NCBI GenBank assembly: GCA_013115135.1
Contig: JABANP010000148.1
Span: 43,507 to 107,506 of the forward strand
Origin: Perkinsus olseni
Taxonomy: Eukaryota > Perkinsozoa > Perkinsida > Perkinsidae
Length of the DNA stretch: 64,000 nt
Direction: 5' to 3'
This document shows, piece after piece, positions 42,960-53,882 of the stretch. The notes beneath the pieces are model-generated. The model made no database searches. It worked only from the letters and a program-made list of their open reading frames with translations, and had not been told where the DNA came from. The translations under genes were made by a program, and so were the position numbers. The stretch's first letter is position 1, and each line of letters opens with the position of its first letter.

Positions 42960-44715
42960 AGGTCATTTAGGGCGATGATCTATGGGTCAGCAGGCGCTTA
43001 CCGCAGCGAGCTATCCTCAGGGACGTTGTCTCTTCGGGACGTCATGGCCCCTGGCGCCATGTCTCCTCCGTAACGCATGAAGGAGAAAACCGGCTCTAAA
43101 GGTTAGCAGACACCCGTGTCTGTCGTACCAGGGTTTGCAGCTCACTTGCATTTCGATGGTGGGTAACCGCTCTCCGAGAAGTTCTCGGCGAGAACTCGAA
43201 AGTTCTTGGAGGAATGAACCTTGCTTCGCAAACTCTGCGACGCAGAGCATTATTCTCCATGCAGCTTCTCAAGCCGGGGACAATAGGTCATCCGATCCTC
43301 ATGATCCGGCGTCTGGAACCCCGGCCCGGGCTCCCCGGGTCTCGAGCCTATCACAAGCTCCAATTCAGGCGGATGAAGTTCTCTCTTTCCTGGGGAGAGT
43401 AAGTCCGTAAGGATGGGCTCGTTGCCGGCCTTGAATCAAGCTGCTTCATCGTGCTAGGTGAGCATGGAATCCATGCCATGGATGCTAAACTCAGGCTTAT
43501 CTGTTAAGACGAGCCGCATGATGCGTCACGCATCCATCGCGCGGGTCACGTAGGCCTGTCCCGGGGACAGCGCCCCATGTATGCTCCACTCTGGAGGCTC
43601 CACTATCTTCCCATACGAGGCTTCTGGGCTTCCGATACTGAACTCTCCTCGTTGCTGGTTTGTGTTATATTTTATATGTTACTCTCCTCGCTATATGTTC
43701 CATTGTAGACTGCAGTGGAACAGATTAGATCTGATCACGTCCATCGGCATTCGAGTGAAAGCCATACAGCGTGGGGAGATTACGGTTCGGGATATTATGA
43801 GGTAACCGCAACAATGACTGTTGAACGATGCCAAGGGTATTTAGATTAGGAGCAATCTTCGTCCTCGTTGGTAACGTACTGTAGTACACCATCTCGGCAT
43901 GTCTAGTCACCAGCGTTGTGTGGGTCTTGGTCGCACGCCTGAGCTCTTCTGATATATTGCAGCGTAACTGCAAGCGTCTCCTCTTTGAGAGGTCCAGAAT
44001 GCCTTTTCTCACTTGAGAACCACCATGTCGTCGTCGTAAGCATCATGGCTAGAGTCACCTACTATGGGAGGCACTGTGGGGCCCACAGGGCCCACAGTGT
44101 GGGCAATAGTCCTGTGTAGTACTCCTTGTTGTCCAGTTACTAGCAGCACTCCAACACTCGATAAGAGCCTTTGACGTTTGAACATGCAGTCTGCTTCTTC
44201 CACAAGGAATTTCACTACGGGAATGGCCTTCAGTGGAGCCTAGGCCCACGTTGGGTTGCGGGCAATAGAATTTTTCGTTTTATGCTATAGCATATAACAG
44301 AAGAGGTTTTTCCCATTGTGCAGCTGTTCGCAGTACTGACGTTGATAATACTGTAGTATACTGATCGGAAAGAATAGTTCTTGATGTCGCTGTTGAGTCA
44401 ACAGTGTTGACAAGAGCATCGAATGCATGGGAACTTTGGGCCCGCATTGCTGACTCAGATAGTCGGGCTGCAATTACGAAGACCTGTTCTCACCCAAACG
44501 AAGCGTCTGTACTACAGACTCTGTAGGGCACACGCATATACTCCACAACGTGGTCTCGTGGCCTATTGGATGAGACCTTGGACTTAGGAACCACAGATTG
44601 GGGTTCGGGTCCCACCGACATCGATTCCGCAGTTCGCTGCTCTCGTCCCGCAGTAGTCAAGATGCTCACGGTCACGGATTCTTGCTCAATCTTGGTGCTA
44701 GACGAAACCCGTGGT
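42960..44715. other. no gene recognised
   Basis: Short palindromes such as GGGCCCACAGGGCCCACAG near 44080-44100. No supported coding region. Confidence 0.4.
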
Positions 44716-44721
44716 GGGATG

Positions 44722-44793
44722 GGACTGAGCCGATAATCGAGCTCGGGACCTCGTTCACCCGAAGCGCAAACTACACCACTAGACCACACAGCC
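44722..44793 (-). pseudogene. tRNA-Pro (CGG) pseudogene
   Basis: Minus-strand sequence has the D-arm GGTCTAGTGGTGTAG and the anticodon loop TTCGGGT (anticodon CGG) typical of tRNA-Pro, followed by GAGGTCCCGAGCTCGATTAT where a T-arm should be. The anticodon stem and acceptor stem pair poorly, so it is probably dead. Confidence 0.65.
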
Positions 44794-44799
44794 ACCCGT

Positions 44800-45710
44800 A
44801 CAGATGCAACTTGCATTATGCAAGTATGGCTCGCTGCAGGTAATACTTGCTACAGGTAATACTTCTTGCTACACCACCTTCTTGCTCACCGTGGCGAGGT
44901 GAGGATTTCGGGATAGCGCGTCTTAAATCCATCAGCAGTAAGTTGGCGACTCATTCTGTGTTCACGATCGCCATTTGTCGGCATTTGCGTGTGTTGAAAC
45001 ACAGTCCCTTCCGAGCATAAGTCAGAGCCCCGGCTCAGAACCGAGGTCGTCGCAGCCATAAGGTGGCATCCCAACCATCAGACGATAGCGACGCGGAGAA
45101 CCGGTTCGATGATGAGGTCCGGATTATAGGGTCTTCCTGTCGCGTGTGCGCTGCAAGCTCCCTCGCCGTGTTCTCCTGACCTTGCAGGGCTGCACGCAAC
45201 CCAGCGTGTATTTGAAGGTCAATTCATTGGGCAAGTTCAACAAGTGAACGAGTGGTCAATGATCGCTCAAGTGGCAATACGGTACCGCTCGTTCTGACAC
45301 GTTGTGCTTCCCAAGATAGAGGAGTTGGTGCAGTGGAGTCCACTGCGCTGAGTGGACTGGAATGGTTTGATAGGAATCAAGAGGCGTGCCGTCCGTCAGC
45401 GACTCGCTGGAACCCTCGCTGACAGCGAGGCGCGGTTTCCACTATAAAACCGCTATCGGTAATGGCATATTGCTCGATGAACGAACGTGTCCGTGCAAGG
45501 TCACACAAGTTTCGATTCGAAACTTCGAGAGTTCGAGAGTTTTACCTCCGGAAGATTTGCTGGAAGCCGGTTGCCAATCCTACCCTGAGATTCGGATACA
45601 ACCTCCGTAGCAGTAGTATAACTTAGGAGTCGGAGCAACAGTAGCTTATCATGAAGTGGCAACCGGTAACACGGAGTTTTTGATCCTCCGGATCCTGCCA
45701 GGAGGAAATA
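44800..45710. other. no gene recognised
   Basis: No supported coding region. The stretch ends at a strong 47-nt hairpin. Confidence 0.4.
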
Positions 45711-45712
45711 AG

Positions 45713-45759
45713 AAATCCTTGGCGCGATTTGCACACTGTGCAAATCGCGCCAAGGATTT
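45713..45759. repeat. perfect 23-bp hairpin with a 1-nt loop
   Basis: Left arm 45713-45735 (AAATCCTTGGCGCGATTTGC plus ACA), centre C at 45736, right arm 45737-45759. The two arms match without mismatch. It is the longest short-loop palindrome I found in the window. Confidence 0.95.
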
Positions 45760-46213
45760 GCAATGCACAGCGAACTGTCACTAACTCAACTCAGTTGGGT
45801 CAACTGCTCACGGTGATGGGGGAACTCTTGTTTATTCTGAATATTTGGAAAAATCTTTTGATGATGAGGGCACTTTAGTTTGTTCCGAATATTTGTGAAA
45901 AAATCGTTTGACGATTATCTTCACGAGATACCCGTGACTAAACTCGTCTACACCGACGGCAGGAAGCTCAAAGTGGAGCCGACGAAATACAGGCAGTGGC
46001 AAAAACTGGTGATGACTGATCATTCAGTGGTCACCGTTTTACGGGTGATAATTCACTGCTCTACAGACGCAGACGATGACCACCAGCGATGATCGATAGA
46101 AATAAAGTGCTAGTCACTTTAAAAGAAGTCTGTGGGCTTTGATGATGGAAAGACCCACGTGACGTGGGCCACGTCGCTTGGTGGAATTAAGACACATACT
46201 GGATGAGGCTCGG

Positions 46214-47732
46214 TTAAAAGTTGGGGGCGAGGGCGTACAGTAGAGAGCGTGGATCCCACGGGTGTAGGTCTGTTGTCCAACCAACATTCTCTTGTAGGGC
46301 AATGCCATGGAGCCCATGCTTCTTTGCCAACCCAATCTTTTCGATAGCACGAGGTTGGGAGAAGAAGTAGGCTCGTATCGCAGGATCATTAGGATCGACT
46401 TGGACGGAGCCATCTCCTTTGGGGTCTCCTTTCTCGTCAAATATCACCGAAGAGTACCCAGTCGTCGAGCCAGTATAGGAAACCCGGGCAATAAGAGTTA
46501 CCTGAGAGGGAGGCCGCAGCCTGCGGCCCGCAGGGAAGCTTCGAAGCAGCAGAGCAACTCGGTGTTTGTGATGATATTTAGTATAATGAAAACACGCATC
46601 ATAGTACTGTCAGTACTGTACTGATTCAGGACTAGTGGATCGACAGGCGCTAGCGTGGCTGGAACTGGATGCTCACCAAGTGACCGTCACTCACAACTAA
46701 GACTAGAGTGTTGGGACGCACTCCTGCCGAGATGACGTTCTTGATGATCCCCTCGACAAAATTATTTGTGTTGAAGACAGGTATGTCGTCTTTGCTCCAC
46801 GGCCATAGAAACACAAAGTGAGTGTCCGCGATATCCTCCAAGTCATAGTCTTTAACAACTTGCCAGTCATTATTCGTGAACCTGACATACAGGCTCCGGC
46901 ATTCGAAGAATTGAGGACGATATCCAATGATACATCACGCGCATCGTCACACTCAGTTTCAGACCGCGTGTTCAATAGATCTCTGTTGAGTTTCAAGAAC
47001 GCTCCCAGGATCGTATTTTACACGTTAAAATTTAACGGTTAAATTCAATCCTGGGAGCGCTCCTGAAACTCAGGAGAGGTCTATTGAACACCCCCAGAAT
47101 ATCGCGTCTCGTCTTGCCCGAAAAGGCCAGAGACGCTAAGGCCACGATTTGGCGCAGATAATACCCTTCGAAGCTACGGAACTGACGGGTCGTACCAGAA
47201 TGAGCAATGTAGATTCTTCTCTTTGATCGCTTCCAGAATTTTCTTCAAAGATTGAACCCCAGCGGAGCCCGCTGGATTTAGACCCAATCGGAAGCCGTCG
47301 ACAGGGTAGTCCTTAATGAACTTAGTGACGCTCTCGAGGAAGGTTGTCTTGTCGAAGTTGAAGGGCTCATCGTCGTATATCCCCAAGTCGGCGAGTATTC
47401 TCCCGCCTTTGGCTTTGACTCGCTCTTTCAGAGCCTTAAACGCCGTCTTGTCCCAGTGAGGGTAATAAATGGGGCGAACCTCACTTTGTTGCACATTGTA
47501 TCCGCCGAGCACGAAGTTCTTCACACCATGTTCGGTGAGGTGAGAAAAAGTCCCAAGTATATTCAGTAACGGGGCAGGTTCCCTTAGCTGTGTAACTTCT
47601 AGGCTCTTCTAGGTGGCTCCACGTGTACCTGATCTCTTTGTAGAACTTCAAGTCGTGACCGGGAGAGGGGGACGGTGAAACCGAAGAAATGACCAAGTCG
47701 AAGAGACTGACGAGCTGGAAGGTCGCCCGCAT
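46214..47732 (-). pseudogene. GH18-like secreted protein, copy F (frameshift in exon 1)
   Basis: Exons 47732-47196, 46881-46695 and 46501-46214. The start MRATFQLVSLFDLVISSVSP gives the signal peptide. The frame is lost after EYTWDF: the conserved YFNYLTEHGVKNFVLGGY is reached only in another frame, because bases are missing near 47545-47555. Exon 1 ends with a weak donor (CTG then GTACGA instead of GTAAGT). Exons 2 and 3 are open. Subgroup B/F/G, with shared flanks on both sides. Confidence 0.72.
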
Positions 47733-47759
47733 GTGATACGGAGAGTATAGAACTGTTGG

Positions 47760-49610
47760 GTGCAGGTCAGATCACTCGCCGTCCCGGAGGGTCGGCCCCG
47801 TGAAAATCAAATGATTCGATGAGCTCTCAGAGTTGCCGCGTGCATGAAGCTAAAGTACTTCCAGCAAGGGCCTGGCGCTTAGCGGCACGTCCGTCCTTAT
47901 TGTTCCGAGGCACCGCTTGAGCCATCAGTGACGACAGTCGTTAAACGACTCACCAAGTGGGGTGGCTGGGTCCTAGTGCAACGACGTGCCATGGTCTTCT
48001 CCCATGATGGAAGCAGACCATGAGACTCGCCTGATTCAATGGAAGTTCCATTGAGTTTCATGGAAATTTCAGCTGCACATGGAGCGGATCCTGCGAAGAT
48101 ATTCTCAAGATGCTGCCAAGTATCAGGAACCCGGGTTCTCGATCATGGACCTCGATGGGAGATGGTAGAATGGATTTAACTCTCCTCGGAAGAAGGCGTA
48201 TCGTTAATCCTGGTAGAGCTGAAGAGCCATCAAAACTGTTTGAGAACTCGGCAGGCAGTGCAGGACACCTTTGCTGCGCCTTCCACCCAGGTCTGTCCCC
48301 AAGGAGCCCCGTGTGCGCCGCTACCATCCCCTTGCGGGTCTCAGGAGTCTCGATGACGCTGGAATGATTGGAGATTTCTCGAACTGAGGCTCCTCCAGTC
48401 TTTGCAGAATTGATCCACCCGCTATTCCCGTCACTATCGAACTCAGCTTGATGGCCTATCAATGATGGGCTAGAGTTCTCCGGTGGGCGGTATCCGCTCC
48501 GGACGGTCGCTGTGATGATTTGGACAGCCAGTGCGTGCTGTGCGGGTTCCCGCGGCGCAGCTCTCGGTCGGGAGGGTAGGGAGTTAACGGCCCATTTGGC
48601 GGTAGTGCAGGGTATCCGTTAACGTAACCGTAACGGAGACACTTACACGTAACCATAAAACAGTAACGGGCACACGGACCACAATGGTAGCGGCCCGTTA
48701 CCATTGTGGTCAATTGGTTGCCAGAAACTCGTTGGGCTAGTTCACTCGGGACCGTCCGGTCGCTATGATGATCAAGCAGCCGTTCGTGCTCTGTTACGTG
48801 CGGGGTCTCGAGTTCGAGTTATAACTTGAATTCTGACTAGGCGAAATTTTCCCCAGAGTAAATTCACCTGGATTAAGTGGATGTGAGTGAAAGCCCTAGA
48901 GCATGAGTCAATGATCAGGTCAATTTCCTGTTCCACTCTATAGCCGAGTGCAGAGTGCGCGCATTTGCTCAGACTCGCCCTCGCTGCGAGGGCCTCGCAA
49001 TGCGAGGCTCGCATCAGGATTCGCGTACCGGCCCTGTTCTAACTCGACTCTCCACGAACATGGGCAGCTGTGTTTCGTTCCGAATATTCTAAATATAGTC
49101 TAGCGACTGGACTGAGTCCAGACTCTGGACTCCAGAGTACTCGTGTGTGGGAGTTTGACCGGGCCCCGCCTCATGAACGCGACTCCCAGCAGATGCCAGT
49201 AAGGCTCAAGATCAGTAACTAACTGCTGAACCATAGGCCGGATGATTGTGGAGCCTACTACGACTCAGACTTGGGTTGTACGAATGATTGACTGGCCTTT
49301 GCTCGGCCCGAGCATAGGACGCGTGCCCACGATTGCACGCGAGCGCACTGAGCTTAGTAGTAAGTGGTGAAAAATAGACCGAGAGACAGGTGACACACAC
49401 CACCTGTGTGTGAGGCCGACTATCGGCCATCCATCAAACCATAGTGTATACTGACCACCGGGTGCTACGACCGGGTGCTGGCACCCGAGCAAACCGGTGA
49501 AAACTGACCACTCAATGGTCACCGCTATTTTCAGGGACTCACGATGGCTACCTCGGAATCCGAAGCTCGGATCGATCGAAATAAAATGCTCATCAGTGAT
49601 GAGTGATGAG
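47760..49610. other. duplicated 5' flank of copy F and repeats, no gene recognised
   Basis: 48055-48430 is the second copy of the block at 31556-31960. 48930-49020 holds nested short inverted repeats around GCGAGG. 49490-49620 shares its sequence with the 3' flanks of copies B and F. No coding region supported. Confidence 0.5.
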
Positions 49611-49617
49611 TCATCAC

Positions 49618-50963
49618 CTAAAAAGTCTGTGGGCTTCCAATGATGTTCATGGCCAGAGCGTACAGTAGAGAGCGCGGATCCCACGGGTGTAGGTCTGCTC
49701 TCTTATCATCACTGGCTTGTAGGGCAATGCCGTGGAGTCCATGCTTTCTCGCCAATCCAATCTTGTCGATAGCACGAGTCTGGGAGAAGAAGTAGAGGGT
49801 TGTACTGGGTGTGAGCATGACAGAGCCCTCTCCTGTAGGGTCTCCCTTGTAGTCGAATATTGCTCGAGAGTACCCGATCTTCGTGTCAAGAGAGGAAATC
49901 GCGGCGGCGACAGGTATCTGAGGGGGAATCCACAGGCACGAAGCAGCACAAGAGCTCTGTGTTTGTGATGATATCCAGCATAATGGCGATACGCATCGAA
50001 GCTTATTCAGGAGAGCTGTCAGCTCCAGCTTTGAGCTGAATTAGTACCGCGGAATGAAGAGATCCTGGCGTGGCTAGAAATGAATGATCACCGAGTGTCA
50101 CTCACAGTTAAGGCTAGCTGGTTGGGACGCACTCCCGCTAGGGTGATTTCCTTGATGGCCTCCTCGGCAAAATTATCTGTATTGAAGACTGGTTTGTCTT
50201 CGTCCTTTACCGGCAACAGCAGGAAGAAGTAAGTGTCCGACACTTAGTGTCGGCGATCGTTCCCAGTGTATGGTTTTTAACTATTTGCCAAGCTGTACCG
50301 GAGAACCTAAAGAAGCTCCGGTATCAGAGGAGTCTCATTCAGACCTGAGAGTTTCAGAGACTGTCGGAATTTAGCGAGGGAAATGGCCCTTGAAACTACA
50401 GCATGGAACTCACGGTAAGTTACCTACCAGAGTGAGCAATGCAAGTTCTGCTCCTTGATCGCTTCCAAAACTTCTCTCAAAGATTCAGCCCGATCGGGGT
50501 AGGCGGGATTCAGACCCAATCGGAAGCCGTCGACAGGATAGACCTTGATGAACTTAGTGACACTCTCGAGGAAGGCTCTCTTGTCGAAAGTTCGATCCTC
50601 ATACATCCCCAGGTCGGCGAGTATTTTGCCGCCTTTGGCCTCAACTTGCTCCTTCAGAGCCTTGAACCCAGCCTTGTCCCAGGGAGGGTAGTAGCGGGGT
50701 AGGATCATACTCTGCACCATAGCATACCCCCCAAGCAAGAAGCTTCTCACACCATTTTCAATGAGGTACTTGAAGTAAAAGTCCCAGGTATATTGAGTAA
50801 CGGGGCAGGCTTCCCCACCTTTGATACTTCTAGGCTCTTCTAGGCGGTCCCACGGGTAACTTATCTCTTTGTAGAGCTCCAGGCCGTGACTGGCAGAGGA
50901 GGACGGTGGACCCTGAGAAATGACCAAGCCGAGGAGGCTCACAATGAAGGAGGCGGTCAGCAT
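49618..50963 (-). pseudogene. GH18-like secreted protein, copy G (palindromic insertion in exon 2)
   Basis: Exons 50963-50428, 50306-50106 and 49917-49618. Signal peptide MLTASFIVSLLGLVISQGPP. Exons 1 (YTWDFYFKYLIENGVRSFLL) and 3 (YFFSQTRAIDKIGLARKHGL) are open. In exon 2, after LGTIADT, an extra segment of about 14 nt makes the palindrome CCGACACT-T-AGTGTCGG-like (50237-50253) and breaks the frame before the conserved FFLLLPV. C-terminus longer than in other copies (IIGSPQTF). Confidence 0.78.
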
Positions 50964-50999
50964 GTGATACGGAGAGTAAAGAACTGGTGACTGCGGGTC

Positions 51000-51870
51000 A
51001 GACCATTCGCCCTCCCGTGGGGTCGGCCCCGGACGGATAATCTGGCTCAATTCTCAACCTGAGTCGCCGCGTGCGTAGAGCTTAACTATTTCCAAGGAGC
51101 GTCTGTCGCTTAACGCCATGTCTATGCTCATTGTCCCGATACGCGGCTCGTGTCGTCGGCAACGACATACCTCAGTGGGGCGGCAGGGTCCAGATGCTAC
51201 ATCAGCGATGTAAGGACGGAGGATTATTGAAATTGGGCGAAATTCGCCCAATCTCAGACTATGGGAATCAATCCCATGGTCTGCTTCCGTCAAAGTTCGT
51301 GGAGTCATCCTGCTGTACGTACGGTGGATTCTGCGGAGATGGTTCTCAAGATGCTACCGAGAATCAGGACCCCGGGTCCTCGATCATGGGCTCCTCTCGG
51401 GGATGGTAGGATAGACTCTGCTCCCCTCGGAAGGAGGCCCTTTTGTTGATCCTGGTAGTGCTATTGAGTCATCAGAACTGTCCGAGAACTCGGCAGCCAG
51501 TGCTGCACACCTTCACTGCGACTTCTACCCAAGTCTGTCTCTTAAGAATCCCATGTGCGCCGCTGTCTACCAGGCCCGAGTCTCACAAGTCTCGATGACG
51601 CAGGAGATTCTTTGAGATTTCCCTCCTGAAACGCTCCCAATATTCCCATAATTAATCCAATCTATATTTTCGTTATTATCTTGGTCAAGATGTTGGGCTT
51701 GTTTACTCCTGACCGTTCTCATTGACTCTCTTTTTCGGTCCAGTCGTATGTGACGTTTCTGGGACACGGTGTCCCATCATGAGAGACAATCCGATGAAGA
51801 ACGTTGTTTCAAAAAAAACCCTGTAAAATGCCCTGTGGAGTATGCAATGCACCATGGGTGCAAAAGAACT
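51000..51870. repeat. 5' flank of copy G with third copy of the shared block
   Basis: 51300-51690 repeats the block at 31556-31960 and 48055-48430. No own gene. Confidence 0.7.
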
Positions 51871-51881
51871 GTGTGAACTAG

Positions 51882-52028
51882 CCATTGGCCTTTTCAGTGA
51901 GCAGGTTGTTACTTAAGCTACAGGCGCCGAAAGCCGATAAGTCCTCGCTCTTCATTAGTAGCTACATGGACGACATATTGGTAGCATCTGGCAAGGACGC
52001 CATCGGCACAATCAACGATGATTGTTGA
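51882..52028 (+). mobile_element. reverse transcriptase fragment of an LTR retrotransposon
   Basis: A frame of 48 codons between stop codons encodes LLLKLQAPKADKSSLFISSY followed by MDDILVASGKDAIGTIN. YMDDILVAS is the YxDD active-site strand of retroelement reverse transcriptases. Nothing upstream extends it, so this is a relic. An integrase relic follows about 570 nt downstream on the same strand. Confidence 0.75.
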
Positions 52029-52596
52029 ACAATCTGAAGGAGAATCTCCTTAGGAGATAATTAACCTAATTAACCTATCTCTCTATTGTCCAGTAGTATC
52101 TTCTGCGTGCGTTACTCATATCATTCCATTGCATCACTCGCTCGTCATTGGGTTCTTGGAATCACTGTCACGGTGCATGCTGGACAATCCAACCAATATT
52201 TTGGGGTTAAGTATTACTACTACTATCCCCTAATCCACAGATATTGAGTAAGCCTACTACGAGGGTCTGGATCTAACACGCCAATGACGTGACGTCATGA
52301 CTCATACAGATTCCGACGTTATTATCCATTGAGAGAACACTCTATTTCCTCCTAATCGCGTATCTGATGCACTCCCCGGATGCGCTTACCCGCAATTCCT
52401 CCCTCGACCATAATACCTCCGCTTTTCCTGATGCTTACATCCTTGGCGATCTTCAGACCTCTCCACCAGCGGATATCCGGCCAACAACGACTACAAGACC
52501 AACATATGAAGCAAGCAAGCATCTCTCGATGGAGCGACAAGATCGACCTCAAGGCCAAATTGGCCTCACCAATGGAGTGTAGTTCACGCCATTTTC

Positions 52597-52890
52597 GCCT
52601 TCGACCTGCCGAAGACCGATGATATCGAGAACGCCCAGCAAAACGACCCTAGTCTACCGCAGGACGAGGGGCGCTGCACGGTGATCAACGGAATAGTCCA
52701 CCGGAAGGCTCCACATAGCTACCCTTTACCTTACATCCCTCCTGATTTACGAGTAAGCCTTCTGAATCTCAGAGGTTCAACCTCCACCATGACACCGTAA
52801 ATGGAGCCCACGTCGCCGCTGATGCCATCCGCCTGATGGGATGCTCAGGAGGGTGTGCTACTGGCCCAACATGATGGAAGACTGTCAGTC
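52597..52890 (+). mobile_element. Ty3/gypsy integrase N-terminal (H2C2) relic
   Basis: Successive frames give IENAQQNDPSLPQDEGRCTV, INGIVHRKAPHSYPLPYIPP, LRVSLLN, LHHDTVNGAHVAADAIRLM and MLRRVCYWPNMMEDC. This is the order of the pre-integrase region and H2C2 zinc-binding domain (H...GHxGxxKT...YYWPxM) of gypsy-type integrases. At least two frameshifts interrupt it. Together with the reverse transcriptase relic it marks one decayed element. Confidence 0.75.
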
Positions 52891-53490
52891 GTGATGTGAC
52901 TCTAAATTTGGAGTGACGAACTCAAGGGATAGGGGTTCCCGAGAAATGGGATACAAGGGATAGAAAAGAATGAGGTTTTAGTGGTACGGACTGTTCGTAA
53001 GCATAGCTATTAGCTAAATCCCAGTCGGATTTCCGCATGGGGAATAGACAATTGTGCTGGGGGTAGGCGTCAGAATGTGCGGCATGCGATTTCCATGGTG
53101 CTGAGACCACTTGCACTGGTGGACTGTCCTCCTGCCTGGAGCGGTGACGCCGCTTCAGACTGAAGCCTTTAGTGAAGCGGCTTCACGTGGTATAATAGCT
53201 GATGGCCGCTGCGCCTGATGGCATACTAGGGCCTGCTCGACTTATTGATCTGAAAGACCAACGGGCGTTGTCAAGACGACAGTGTCACCATGTCACCGCA
53301 GCGGTATCTTTGGCACGGCACACCCCAGTGTTAGAACTCCTTGGCCAGGGGTTCTAGCAAACGAGGTCCTCTCACTACGCTAGATGCCGCGGTATGAGAT
53401 CTGCGGTTTTCGTAAAGGGCCACCTTTACTGAGGGTGGCTTTCAGTAGCGGGTTTCTGCGATGTCGGTTAGGTTCTCGCGAATCGCGAAA

Positions 53491-53522
53491 GCGTATTTCG
53501 TATTTCGTATTTCGTATTTCGT
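53491..53522. repeat. GTATTTC heptamer repeat
   Basis: Four to five tandem GTATTTC units. Confidence 0.85.
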
Positions 53523-53882
53523 GGCTAGCACCATTTCACGGTATCGAGGTGCATCAGATGCACTGCATCTCCATTGAGGTCGGACGCGGCGCGAACCAAG
53601 TTGGCGCCATCAACGGCCTGTCAACTTCCGCTCCATGGATTCTCTCGAACGGTTCGAGCCGAACTACGAAAACCACACACTTTGAAGCGTTCTGCACATT
53701 TACCAACTCAACTTCGAAAGAGACGAAACAGACCTGATTGTAAGGTATTTCTCTGATCGGTAAGAAAAGTTCAACCCCTGCAGATGAGAGGTTTCGGTGG
53801 CATTGGCCAACAAGGATGCTGAGGACGCCTCCATCGAAAGGCAGTCAGCCTCCCTGTCGTGAGAGAGTTGACCACAAAAGTG

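Noticed and set aside
44722..44793. Functional tRNA-Pro
   Set aside because: Acceptor and anticodon stems pair poorly and the T-loop is altered, so it was listed as a pseudogene.
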